Below, one piece after another: positions 21,835-32,960 of a DNA stretch of 64,000 bases. The notes beneath the pieces were generated by a model. That model was not told the DNA's origin. It saw only the letters and a program-made list of their open reading frames with translations, and made no database searches. The first letter of the stretch is position 1. Every line of letters starts with the position of its first letter. A program made the translations under genes and the position numbers. This stretch comes from Eurosta solidaginis (lineage: Eukaryota; Arthropoda; Insecta; Diptera; Tephritidae): contig NC_090319.1 of assembly GCF_040869045.1 (NCBI RefSeq), positions 231,439,832 to 231,503,831 on the forward strand, given 5' to 3'.

Positions 21835-22171
21835 GCCCTTGGTTAAATTACCAAAAAAGTCCATAACGAACGTTCATACATTTCTTTATTTTTTCACTAA
21901 CACCACTTTCTTCACTAGCCATTACTTATTGGCTTACACAAGTCATTGGCACATCTGCATTAGAGCATTCTTTGAATAATTACGTGGGTGCGCGCCGTTG
22001 CCACCACGAAAATTGCACATTCTTTAAATTAATTCCTAGCTTTCTCGCAAGCTTCGAGGCCACTTCCTCGAGAGATCTCTCTCAAACACAGTCCTTCGTT
22101 TCAGTTCATTTTCACCCAATACTCTCTGCAAAGGCAATTAATCAATTAATATTTCAATAAATTTTCATATA

Positions 22172-25100
22172 ATGGATACCTATACACGCCAAGCAGATGC
22201 AGTGACGGAGTATGAAAATGACTTCAACGACATGTCACCTTCACAACACAGTAAACACTCCCTAATATACCAAAGGGATGAGTTAAAAACTCTGTGGGAA
22301 GCTACGAAGGTGACATACGAAAAGCTCTTAGGTTCATCAGAGCTTGATTCAAAGGACTTATCGGCTATCAAGAAGAAGCATAAGATGTGCTATTTCAGCT
22401 TCCTAAAGTGTCAGGCGGCAATAGCTGAGCTTTTGGAAAATTTTGAAAAGAAAGATAAGAAAGTAGATGTCTCAGATAATATGGAATATCATGTGCGCCT
22501 GCCAGCATGTGATACGGATATTTTCAAAGGTGACTATATTTCATGGCCGTCCTTTAGGGACATGTTCACTGCCATATATATTAATAATAGTAAACTCCAT
22601 GCAGTGCAAAAACTATACTATTTGAGGCAAAAAACTCAAGGGGAGGCCAAAGAGATAGTGGAACGGTGTTCCTTAACAACAGACGGTTTCGATACAGCGT
22701 GGAAAAATTTATGTGACCGATACGAAAACAAACGTATCTTGGTCAATGCCCAATTAAAAATTCTTTTCAGTTTAAAAGCAGTTGAGAGCGAATGCGGTAG
22801 CTCCATTAAAAAACTGCAACGTGAAATAAACAATTGTATCTCAGCGCTTCAATGTCACAAGATTGACATATCAAACTGGGATGCAATTCTAACATATTTG
22901 TGCTCCACAAAACTGCCAGAAACCACACTGGCTCTATGGGAACAAACCATAGAAAATAAAACAGAAATTTCAAAATGGGCAGATATGGATAAATTCTTAT
23001 CCAGCAGATTCCAAACGTTGGAAACTGTGGTAGATATAAGAGGGGATACGGTTTCAAAACCCTCTAAGCCACATGCTTCTCGTTCCTCGGCAGATACATC
23101 GTCGAAACGATTAGGGTCCTACCAGGCAAGTGCAACAACAGCCAAACCTACGTGTAAGATGTGCAAAAGTCCTGCACATCGAATTTCAAAGTGTGAAAAG
23201 TTCTTACGTTTAACACCCAATAAACGGTTTGAACAAATTAAGAGCAGCCGTGGGTGTATAAACTGCCTTTCTGCTGGCCATTCGGTGACAAGGTGCACTA
23301 GCCAAATGAACTGTGCCACATGTCATTTAAGACATCATACGCTGCTTCATATTTCGAATCAGCCAAAACCAACAAATACTTCCGACAATATCGGAGCATC
23401 TATCTCACGGGAAGCTCAAATACGACGCAATGCTGAAAGAGAAAACGCTCCGATTAATAATGTGAACTCATGTTTCGCAAACACAAATAAAGGGGTATTA
23501 CTAGGGACAGCTCAGGTCAAGATTCATTTTAATGGTGTTGACTATTCGGTGAGAGCCCTAATAGACTCGGGATCTGAATGTTCATTCATTACCGAGAAAC
23601 TAAAGCGCAGAATTAATCTGCCATCCAAACACCTGCATGCCCAAGTTTCGGGCATCAATAATACAATGTCTGCACAAGTAAAAGAAGCGTGCAACATACA
23701 ACTGCGGTCACCAACCGACCCATTAATCGAGATCAATACGATCATGCTGGTTTTACCACAACTGACAGGGAATCTTCCAACTTGCCGAATAAATGCAATG
23801 ACTAGGCAAGCATTCCCTGACTTAGTACTGGCTGACAAACGATTCTTTGTCAATGAGCCAGTCGATCTAATTCTGGGCGGAGACATATACCCCCAAATTA
23901 TGTTAGGCGGCATTAGGAAAGATGTGCTAAACACATTAATAGCACAGGAAACGGTGTTCGGCTGGATTCTGACAGGCCGGACAGATGCGGTTGATACAAA
24001 TAAGACCCTAGTTTCATATTTCAATGAGGTCACTTTAGATAAACAATTGGCGGCCTTTTGGGAGATAGAGGAAATTCCAAAGAAGAGGAGCATCAATAAA
24101 GATGATACTTACTGCGAGGAGCTATACAAATCCACAACAGTTCGGAACAACGATGGCAAATACGTAGTCTCCTTGCCCTTTAGGAAAGAATTTAGCCTAG
24201 GCCCCTCATTAAGAAGTGCGTGTTCTCAATTCTATCGCAACGAGACACGACTTGCGAAAAACCCAGTCCTTCAAACGGAATACAATAGAGTTATATCCGA
24301 ATATGAAACCTTAGGGCACATGAAACAAATAGGCAATATTTCGCCAGACTCAAATGACTGTTACTTCCTACCTCACCATGCTGTTATAAAGGAGGGAAGT
24401 ACAACGACAAAAGTCAGAGTCGTATTTAATGCATCTTGTCCTACTACTAATGGCAAAAGTCTTAACGATGCCTTATATCCAGGTCCGATTCTTTAATCCG
24501 ACCTGACAATCCTTATACTACGTTGGCGGCTGTTTAAATACGTATTTAACAGCGACATAGAGAAAATGTATCGCCAAATATGGGTCAATGAAGACCAAAC
24601 AAAGTATCAGCGAATCATATTTCGCAAATGCCCCAAAAACCCAATTAACATTTATGAATTGAAAACGGTAACCTTTGGGGTTAATTGTGCTCCGTATCTT
24701 GCGATTCGAACGCTGCACCAACTAGCTGATGACGTGGAGACATCGCATCCAATGGCGGCAGATATACTGCGAAATTGCATGTACGTTGATGACGTACTCG
24801 CCGGTGGACACAACATCGAAATTGCAATCAAGGCAAGGGACGAAATATCATCGGCATTGCAATCGGCAGGTTTCCCATTGCGAAAATGGACGTCCAACTG
24901 CAAGAAAATTCTACAGGGTATACCGAAGCAACACCTATTAAGCGAGGATTTTCTTGAGTTTGAAGACACCAGCATGGTAAAAGCACTCGGTATCAGGTGG
25001 AACGCCCATTTCGACTACTTCTACTTCACAGCGAAACCCTTTGACAATAACCATGCCGTAACAAAAAGGTCAATACTTTCTGCGATCGCAAAACTTTTCG

Positions 25101-27361
25101 ACCCTCTTGGCTGGCTGGCACCAGTCGTAATTGTAGCCAAAATAATAATGCAAAATATTTGGTTGGAAGGGACAGGCTGGGATGAAGATGTGTCTGAAAC
25201 TACTCTACATCGGTGGCAATTATTCATGACTGACTACGAAAAGATCAACGATATACGCATACCGCGGTGGGTTCACTACACATTGAAGGACAATGTCGAA
25301 ATACATGGATTCAGCGATGCCTCGGAAAATGCATATGCCGCCACTGTTTTCCTGAGGGTACAAACAAAGGATCAAGTCTTCACCAACCTGTTGATGGCCA
25401 AAACGAGAGTAGCCCCGGTCAAAACCATATCATTGCCACGACTGGAACTCTGCGGCGCAGTCCTACTTGCAGAAATTATAGAGTCGGCCATAGAAAATAT
25501 GCAACTTTCAAACATTAAAGTAACCCTTTGGACAGATTCGACTATAGTACTGGCATGGATCCGAAAACCACCATGTTCGTGGTCAACGTTCGTGGCACAT
25601 CGAATAACTAAAATCATCGATAAAGTAGGAGACAAAGTATGGCGGCACGTAGACTCCGCGTCAAATCCTGCAGATTTGGCGAGCAGAGGCCTCTACGCTT
25701 CGGACATAATCAACAATTCTTTGTGGTGGCAGGGACCTTCTTGGTTACAAGAAGACAACGAAAATTGGCCAACACAAGAAGAAGATTACAATACGAATAT
25801 GGAGGAAAAGAGGGTGAAAGTTCATACAACTTCGGTCAAAAATAACTTTGATATTCTAGATAGGTTTTCCGATTTACCAAGGGCCTTGCGGGTTATATCC
25901 TATATTCTTCGGTTTTTCCAGAATACGCACCCAAAAACTAAATCCTCCTTCAAAAGGGATTCTCTTTCGATCGCTCTTGACGAAATAGAAAAAACAACGC
26001 GAAGATTGATAACAATATGCCAGAGGCAACATTATCAAGAAGAGTACGCAAACTTGAAGTCAGGAAACCTAATAAATGGGAAGAGTGAGATTTTACCCCT
26101 GAACCCATATATAGATGAAGAAGGCATCATTCGAACTGGGGGGCGGACTGGGGCATCGAAAGACATGTCCCATAATGAAAGTCATCCCATTGTTCTTCCT
26201 TATACTTGCAGGTTATCCAGACTTATAGTCCAATCCTCTCATGAGACCACCCTGCATGGAGGGAACCAGCTGATGCTACGTCATATCCGCACTCAGTACT
26301 GGATCCCACGCGTTAAAGTCATGATAAGATCGGTTATCCACAACTGTAAAGTCTGCACTATTTACAGGAAGCGGACGCAAACGCAACTTATGGGGATCCT
26401 TCCGAAAGAGCGCACCACCTTTACTAGGGCCTTCACTAACACTGGGGTAGATTTCGCAGGACCATTCGATATAAAATCCTACCGAGGGAGGGGATGTCGA
26501 ATTTCGAAAGGATACGTTTGCCTGTTTGTCTGCTTTTCGACGAAAGCCATCCATCTAGAAGCGACAAACGATCTTAGTACCGGGTCCTTCCTAGCTGCCT
26601 TCGCCAGATTCGTATCCAGACGAGGCTGTCCGAAAAACGTTTACTCCGACAATGGTACTAACTTTGTCGGAGCTTCTCGATCTTTACGATCCGAGTTTAA
26701 AGCATTTCTGCGTGAAGCAAGGGACGGAACGTTGACTAAATATAGCCATCACATTATAGAATGGCATTTTATACCGCCAAGCGCTCCTCACATGGGAGGT
26801 TTGTGGGAAGCGGGGGTAAAAAGTTTTAAGACCCACTTTAAAAAGATCGCGTCCGATCATAAATATACTCTCGAAGAGTTTACAACCCTCTTATGTCGAA
26901 TTGAGGCCTGCTTCAACTCGAGACCTCTAAGTCCCTCATCCAACGACCCTTCCGACTTGGAGCCGCTAACTCCAGGCCATTTTCTCGTAGGTGGGCATCT
27001 TTTAGCTCCACCTGAACTCGACTGTAGTGAAAACCCTGCCTCCATTGTAAACCGATGGCAAAAGATGAAAGCCCTTCATCAGACATTTTGCAAAAGATGG
27101 AAATCGGAATATCTCACCGAGATCCAAAAACGGTATAAATGGAAACATCCACAATCCAACTTAAAACCCGGGGACCTAGTCGTCATAAAAGAGGATAACC
27201 TACAACCAAACGAGTGGAAAATGGTGAGAATCGTCAACACACATCCAGGTTCCGATAACCGTGTACGTGTTGTTGACGTCAATACAATTAAGGGACAAAT
27301 TAGCAGACCAATCGCGAAACTGGTACTACTTCCGCCCAACGACAATGAAAATGAACTTTAA
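22172..27361 (+). pseudogene. BEL/Pao gag-pol, near-intact with one internal stop
   Basis: One frame of 1,730 codons is interrupted only by TAA at 24494-24496 (codon 775), where copy 1 has CAG. Domains in order: DUF1759-type gag (1-320), knuckles CKMCKSPAHRISKC and CINCLSAGHSVTRC (about 327-385), retropepsin with LIDSGSECSF (Asp near 464), RT with YVDD (about 871-874), RNase H with HGFSDASENAYAATV (near 1046), and integrase with CKVC, VDFAGPF, YSDNGTNF and GGLWEAGVKSF (about 1390-1550). The DUF5641 post-integrase domain (PGDLVVIKEDNLQPNEW) comes last. The start ATG at 22172 precedes MDTYTRQADAV. Catalytic residues I can check are present, so the copy is recent. Confidence 0.95.
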
Positions 27362-27383
27362 TAGTCCACACTCCTTTATCCCC

Positions 27384-27506
27384 AATAACCCAGCTCTCGA
27401 TCACCCCGAACGAGGCCACCACACAAATAACCCAGCTCTCGTTCACCCCGAACGAGGCCAACAAACCAATAACCCAGCTCTCGTTCCCCAGAACGAGGCC
27501 AACATA
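27384..27506 (+). repeat. Three 42-bp tandem units after BEL pol
   Basis: Units start at 27384, 27426 and 27468, each with AATAACCCAGCTCTCG and GAACGAGGCC. The period is a multiple of three, so one frame reads a repeating NNPALxHPERG-type peptide, but this frame is not the pol frame and has no independent support as coding. Confidence 0.85.
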
Positions 27507-30229
27507 CCCTAACGCAGATTCATTATCTGCCACAGAATCCGCACCCAAATCTCGCATATATGATATCCCATATGAACCAAACTTCGAAATTTAAAAGTAT
27601 TTTCGAATAAGAAACTAATGTATCGTCGGGAGGAAAATGTACCTTAAATGTGATTATTCTTGAATACTCACTTGTGATTCATATTTCAAACGTTTACTGG
27701 GTATAATACAAATTATTGGCAAAAGTTTCGATATATGATAGCGTCTACAGATTACATTTTCAGGGTTTTCATGCACGGAATCATCGGCTTTCTGAATTGT
27801 ATTAGATGGAAAATATTCCATTTTATCATGCGTGCATTTTAGCGTAGTGTGTAATCAAACAACATCGTTCAGACTTTAAATTTGGAATCGAGCCCCTCTA
27901 CCCAATCAGATAAATGTATAGGTTCCAAAACGCATATGGATGTGTTTGCCAATAACACGTCAGTTTATATGGAAATGTTTCGGCAATGTTCTGGTAGTCA
28001 ATGATAGTACTATTAAATTTGAACTTGCCAATCGTTCGTCCAAATTTCTTTTCGTATTCAAATATTTGTAACAAATCATAAAAGCTCGTATGACTTTCCG
28101 CAACTGTTTTCTCGCTTTTTAAAAAAATGGCACATCTTTTCAAAGGTTGTCCAGCACATAGTAATCAACAAGGCATGCCACCTGTTTTAAACGTTCCAGA
28201 TTCAGAAGTTCAAGCGAACCCGTTTTTCATGATAAATATACTCGTATTACTTTAAAACCTATGTAATCCAAAACAAGTGGCAGTGGTATGCTGACACTAG
28301 CATCGGCCCTTTATAATTACCGCTGAACATACTTTCAAAAACAGTGGAAGTGCCGGAGGGTATAAATTTATGAGCTCCAACAGGTTTTACTCATTCACCA
28401 ATAATAAAACTGCAATCAACTGGTAATGAATCTTAGTTCACCTTAATCTTCAATGTTAGATTGTGCTGAAGTTCCATTTGAAAATGGCTTTAGACTCCGG
28501 GCAGAGGCATTTTGGTATAAAACACCGACAACACCTATAAACAAATTACAGTCTTATCTGACCACAAGAACAACGACCCGTATTCACCTCAAAAGTTTTC
28601 AGATATTCCACCATCGGTGGGGATTACTTATGTCTTCAGAAGTACATACATATGTCGTTAATAAAGCATTCACCGGCGCTGATAAGCCGGCGCTATATCT
28701 ACCATATGTAAGGGGGCGTTTCATTGCTACCTATAATACGCGTTTTCCCTTTAACTTGAGTTATTCTTCATTCTTTTCAGCTTTCTCAAGTTTTTCCGAA
28801 AGTTTAGCCATCGCTGCCTGGCACTTGAGAAAGCTTCTTCACTTAATTATCGTAACTAAGCAATACTCATAATGTGTAAATCATTCATATCCCTTGGTTT
28901 ATTGCCTAAAACGTGTATAGTGTCCGATGGAAGCCAAGAAGGGGTTTGATTCCAGATTTCAACCGCGCACTTAAAAGTATTTGGAGTTATTTAGTCCCTT
29001 GTTATGATTAAACCGCCACGCCTTTGCAAAAAGAAATGTTGAGATCCCAGTATAAATGTATCCCAAGTAAAATATAAATTATTGACGCATTTCTTACCCG
29101 TATCGTTGATATGAATAGAGCCTTTCGATGCCTGGACACCAGCGTCGTGGTATCACAGTTGCCTCTCCAACTTAAGCAAAGGCAAACCAATGCTGCATAT
29201 TCGTCCAACGCATCAGCCTATGATCCTATTTTGTATATTCCATCCAGTCAATAAAACTATGCTTTGGCATTTAACTTCCCCAACGATTTCTTTGACGCAT
29301 TTCCTTCTCAGAACACGTTGCCAACTTCCTAATGAAGCAGGCGTCCAGCACCATGCCGACATTATGACACCCGAACCAAAAACCGCATAATAAATGCTGC
29401 TGCAACAAAGCAATGCTTGGACGGCTTCCAATTTTACTATGTAACTCAGTTGAAATACGACAGAGTAGAAATTGGCGCACTGTCCACACTTGCGCGTGCC
29501 TAAACTCCGTCCAATGACAAGCAAGGGATGCCAGTATAAATATCAATCCCATTCGTATACTAACCAAATGTATTTTCTTATTTGCTGACGTCGATTTGAT
29601 ATCGTCAGCGAAATGTCTTAGACCAAAAACATAATCATGCCACGTATAGCGAAATATCCGCCTACCAATACAGCGCCACACAGTGGACACACCAATAAGC
29701 CAGCCGCATGAATGATTTAAATAGCCAACAAAGCAAATACCTACTTCTATGGCCACCCACCTCACTACCACCACAATGGCGATAGTGAGTGCTAGTGGCA
29801 GCGCAATAAAAATAAAAACCCTTTTGTCAATACGATCCTGCACGTTTCGTACTCTTCAGTGCGTAGATGCCAAGCTTAGGTGAGAAAGACAAACCAAAAC
29901 GCGGCAGCTGTGAGAAAGTAATATACGAGCACAACGACGACTATGGAAGAAAGATTTCCTCCAGCTGTTGGCTCGGAATGGCGTAGCGTGCCATCTTTGT
30001 GGCAAACGATGTCCTCACGTGAACCGGGCGCAAATTTAATACGCGATACAGGTTTTGCCATTAGCTTCTAGGACACGCTGCATAAGAATCCTGGTCACCT
30101 CAGCGCCATTGAGCGCCAGATTTTAAACGGTTTCCACCTTTAAAAAAAAAAAACTATGTCATACCCACAAGATTGTCTAGTTGGTTGAGGTGTTCATAGT
30201 GACTTACATGCATCGCTTGAAAGCGTGGC
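27507..30229. other. BEL spacer, first part, unrecognised
   Basis: I recognise no gene here. The longest open frame is 190 codons on the minus strand (29271-29843), starting MQDRIDKRVFIFIALPL with a hydrophobic start and many Cys and Trp; it matches nothing I know. The GC content from about 29000 to 30100 is higher than in nearby spacer, which would fit a captured genomic segment continuous with the misshapen-like fragment. Confidence 0.4.
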
Positions 30230-30979
30230 AAACCGCCAATCGAACACTTCATTTCATGAATACCGTAAAATCTGCCTATTTAGGTTTATTTCATTTTCAG
30301 CAGCAACTTAGCATTTCTATTGCTGTATTGCCCCAGCCCATGATTAGTCCAGTGCCGATGTAGGCTACAGAAGTTGGCATTTCACCCTACTGCAAGACAA
30401 TGTTTTTGGAAACACGTCCAACCGTGTTTACATAAACGCCTTCATTGTCGTAGCAGATCATGAGTTGCATGCCATTCGAATTCGGAAGCGCGACTATACA
30501 ATGCGGAATGATTGCATCATGAGCATGTTTAGGAAGATAAATATCGTATCCTTCGGCGGAATCCAAATCAACCGAATGAAAACCCTCTGCAGAACCATAA
30601 ATCACTTTAAGACGTGATTGATCCTCTATGGTGAGATCAACTAATAATGGACGATGTTCCAAATCGCCAAAATTCTTAAATGCCATAAACTTGTGGTATG
30701 GTTTGCAGAAATTTCATTCGTCTTCAATTGAATATTTTAATGCGATCACTAGGAACTTAATCCTGTCGTATTTCACAATCTTAAAATGTACAGCACCTTG
30801 TAAATCCTCAACTTGATCAGAAAGTCCATCTATGCGCAGCATATCAATATTTTCAGTTAATATGACTGTTCATTGAAATATTTTAACCTAAAAAATGCAA
30901 AAGAAAAATTGATTAATGAAAAGAAAGAAATAAGGTTAAAATTAGCAAATTCTACTATATGAACAGTAACTATACTCAC
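30230..30979 (-). pseudogene. msn: Misshapen-like (MAP4K family) citron-homology domain fragment
   Basis: The minus strand encodes, almost uninterrupted, [40 protein letters not shown], then [20 protein letters not shown] and GEMPTSVAYIGTG, matching the CNH domain of the fly kinase misshapen and its MAP4K4/TNIK relatives. Stops sit at the codon before GEMPTS (TAG for Trp) and near 30700. About nine residues expected before LQGAVHF are missing, and the C-terminal part decays below 30340. A GTGAGT...TTTTTTAG pair at 30979-30898 looks like a retained intron, so this seems to be a genomic fragment rather than a retrocopy. It is antisense to the surrounding BEL element. Confidence 0.85.
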
Positions 30980-31128
30980 CGCATGTCGTAAACCAATGAC
31001 ATTTTTTTTCCTTTTTTTCCATTCAGGAAATGGAAAAGCGTAGCAGACGTCAAAATCTCTACTTTTAATGTCTGACTGTCAATCATTATTGCAAGACAAA
31101 CGTTGGGCCTCATGCGCAAGCATATCGC

Positions 31129-31216
31129 GCACTACACGTCACGCACTACACGTCATGCACTACATGCCGCAGTACACGTCATGCACTACATGCCGCAGTA
31201 CACGTCACGCACTACA
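31129..31216. repeat. 13/26-bp tandem repeats
   Basis: Variants of GCACTACACGTCA alternate with TGCACTACATGCCG and CAGTACACGTCA, giving a 26-bp period with about three copies. It is a small minisatellite in the BEL spacer. Confidence 0.8.
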
Positions 31217-31747
31217 ATACTTAATTCCACGAATCTCAACATTATACACGTCAAAAATAATGTTGAATGGTGGAAGTGCAACTCTGTAATACCTTTTCAG
31301 CCAGGTTGCGAACCGTTCCGTGTGGTGGCAGGCCACTTGTTGTGAAAACAAAATTCACCACAAATCAAAATAAATCTTTAGGACTACTTCGGCGACAGCT
31401 ACCGACATAAAATAAATTATAAAATCCCTACAAAATTTGTTCACAAAACCCAATCACGCCCATGCAAGTGTGACTAGGAATATAAGCTATGACCTGGTAA
31501 AATGACTGGTCAAATGACGTGGAGTGATGAGAGCGTTTTTGCAGGGATGTACTAGAGGCGCTAAAGCACCAGCCACATCGTATGGATGCGTGCCAAATCC
31601 GTTGTTTCTTCGTATTTACTTATGGCCCTTAATTTTTATTTCAATAAAATGTTTTTTTCTCTTGCGAAAATATATGAGAGATAATATTTTTTTTGGCTTA
31701 CGCCACCCAAACAACACTCCGCCAACCTCAATTTGGGCATGATCAAT
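31217..31747. other. BEL spacer, last part
   Basis: No gene is recognised. The sequence becomes AT-rich toward the acceptor-like site that precedes the third ORF. Confidence 0.5.
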
Positions 31748-31766
31748 GATACCAATATTCTTTCAG
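31748..31766 (+). promoter_or_regulatory. Splice-acceptor-like site before the third ORF (copy 2)
   Basis: ATACCAATATTCTTTCAG ends at 31766, three bases before the ATG at 31770. A matching acceptor precedes the homologous ORF in copy 1. Together with the donor-like GGTAAGA at 20921 it would remove the whole gag-pol region, as in env mRNAs. Confidence 0.5.
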
Positions 31767-31769
31767 ATC

Positions 31770-32960
31770 ATGACCCGTTACCAAACCTTATTGGCCAAGG
31801 CAGAGGGAGGCGCAAAGCGTTTCGACGTCGTGTGCCAGCTCTGCGGCAGGGACCATAGTCTCCGACTCTGTGCCGAATACAGGAAAAAATCCCCGGAGGA
31901 GAGGTTGCGGGCCGTGCTGCTGCACAAATACTGTCCGAATTGTCTGTCGCCCTTTCATCGCGTGGACAAGTGTAATAGCAAATATCGCTGCAAACGGTGC
32001 CAGCAAAAGCACCACACCACGCTCCATCTAGATGAGCGTCTTTCTGAACGCGATGATGCAACAACCATTGGCGACGACAACCCGTCCGATGACACGTTGT
32101 CAATCCACCTAACGGGGCCGACAAAGTCCTGGGCTCAGCAGGTGGAAGAAGAAGAAATGGGGGAGGAGAGAGCAAAGGCGGAGGAAGAAAAAGGCAAAAC
32201 AGAGACAACAAGACCGTCAACGGTCAACCATGGCATGCGCAGTTTCCGGCCGCTGTTACAGCATGAGAGAAGCGCGGCGAGAGCAAATAAACGTCGAAAT
32301 GACCGAGACAACTGGCGGCACCGCGACATCGGACTCCAAGGAGGCCCGACCGAGTCATCCAAACGCGGAAGATAGCAGCGGCGAAAGAAATCAACGCCAT
32401 ACACTTCTGACGCCCTAGATCAAAAGGCACTATCGCGTGGTACACCGGAAGGCTTCCGAACCGGCCGGCTACTCCCAGCCACTCCAGCGCCCATCATGCG
32501 GTCTTTCGTGCCCATTGCGCCGACGGCCATCGTACGCGTCGAATCGCGTGGGCACCTACATCTGGTTCGTGCCATCATTGATCCCTGCGCCGCCAGCACC
32601 ATCGTCGATGCAGAGCTGGTACGCGATTTGCAGTTAGAGCGCCAAGGACCAGGGCAATGCACACTTATTCTGCGCGGCAAGTTCGGGTCAACGACTCATG
32701 TCACTACCCAAGCCGCCGTGGTCAACGGCCACTATCGGTTGAGTCCGCCATCCAATGTGGATCCAAAGGTTGCCGTTCCATTCGAATTTATGCGGCTTGC
32801 AGATCCGCAGTTCCACCGCTCATCGCCAGTTCGTCTTACACTCGGCGCTGATCTATACGCCGAACTGATGGTGAGCGGAACGCCAGCAACAACAGTTGGC
32901 GGTCTCCTGACCCAACCAACCGTATTCGGGCTGGTAGTCTCAGGAGCCTGCCAAAAATAG
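31770..32960 (+). pseudogene. Env-position third ORF of BEL element: CCHC knuckles plus retropepsin-like domain (copy 2)
   Basis: A 397-codon frame is interrupted only by a TAG at 32373-32375. Cys/His knuckles are at residues about 22-35 (CQLCGRDHSLRLC), 50-65 (CPNCLSPFHRVDKC) and 72-85 (CKRCQQKHHTTLH). A long charged linker rich in Glu and Arg follows, then a DUF1758-like retropepsin with IIDPCAASTIVD (Asp near residue 271) and LTLGADLYAELMV. It ends a few residues after FGLVVSGAC. There is no capsid, RT or integrase. Homology to 5827-6957 runs over both domains. It may act as a nucleic-acid-binding accessory protein, but that is a guess; the D-P-C triplet raises doubt about protease activity. 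Confidence 0.82.

Larger units (their letters stand above)
20905..22171 (+). other. BEL 5' leader
   Basis: This untranslated leader of about 1.25 kb lies between primer site and gag start. It has donor-like GGTAAGAAG at 20921, GGTACGTGG at 21140 and GCGGTAAGATT at 21389, and acceptor-like CTCTGCAG at 21491 and TTGTTTCAG near 21670. A 23-base poly-T lies near 21258. A copy of the GC-rich hairpin found at the LTR end recurs at 21985-22010. Leader splicing and RNA structure are plausible but unproven. Confidence 0.55.

Noticed and set aside
22172..27361. A separate autonomous BEL nested inside a non-autonomous one
   Set aside because: No extra LTR pair or target duplication is visible between 20905-22171 and 27362-31769, and copy 1 has the same gene order; kept as the main alternative explanation.
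29271..29843. 190-codon minus-strand frame as a host membrane-protein gene (a PGAP2-like protein was considered)
   Set aside because: Only loose hydrophobic similarity; no conserved motif could be aligned with confidence.
31129..31216. CRISPR or regulatory array
   Set aside because: Short imperfect 13/26-bp units with no unique spacers; a minisatellite.
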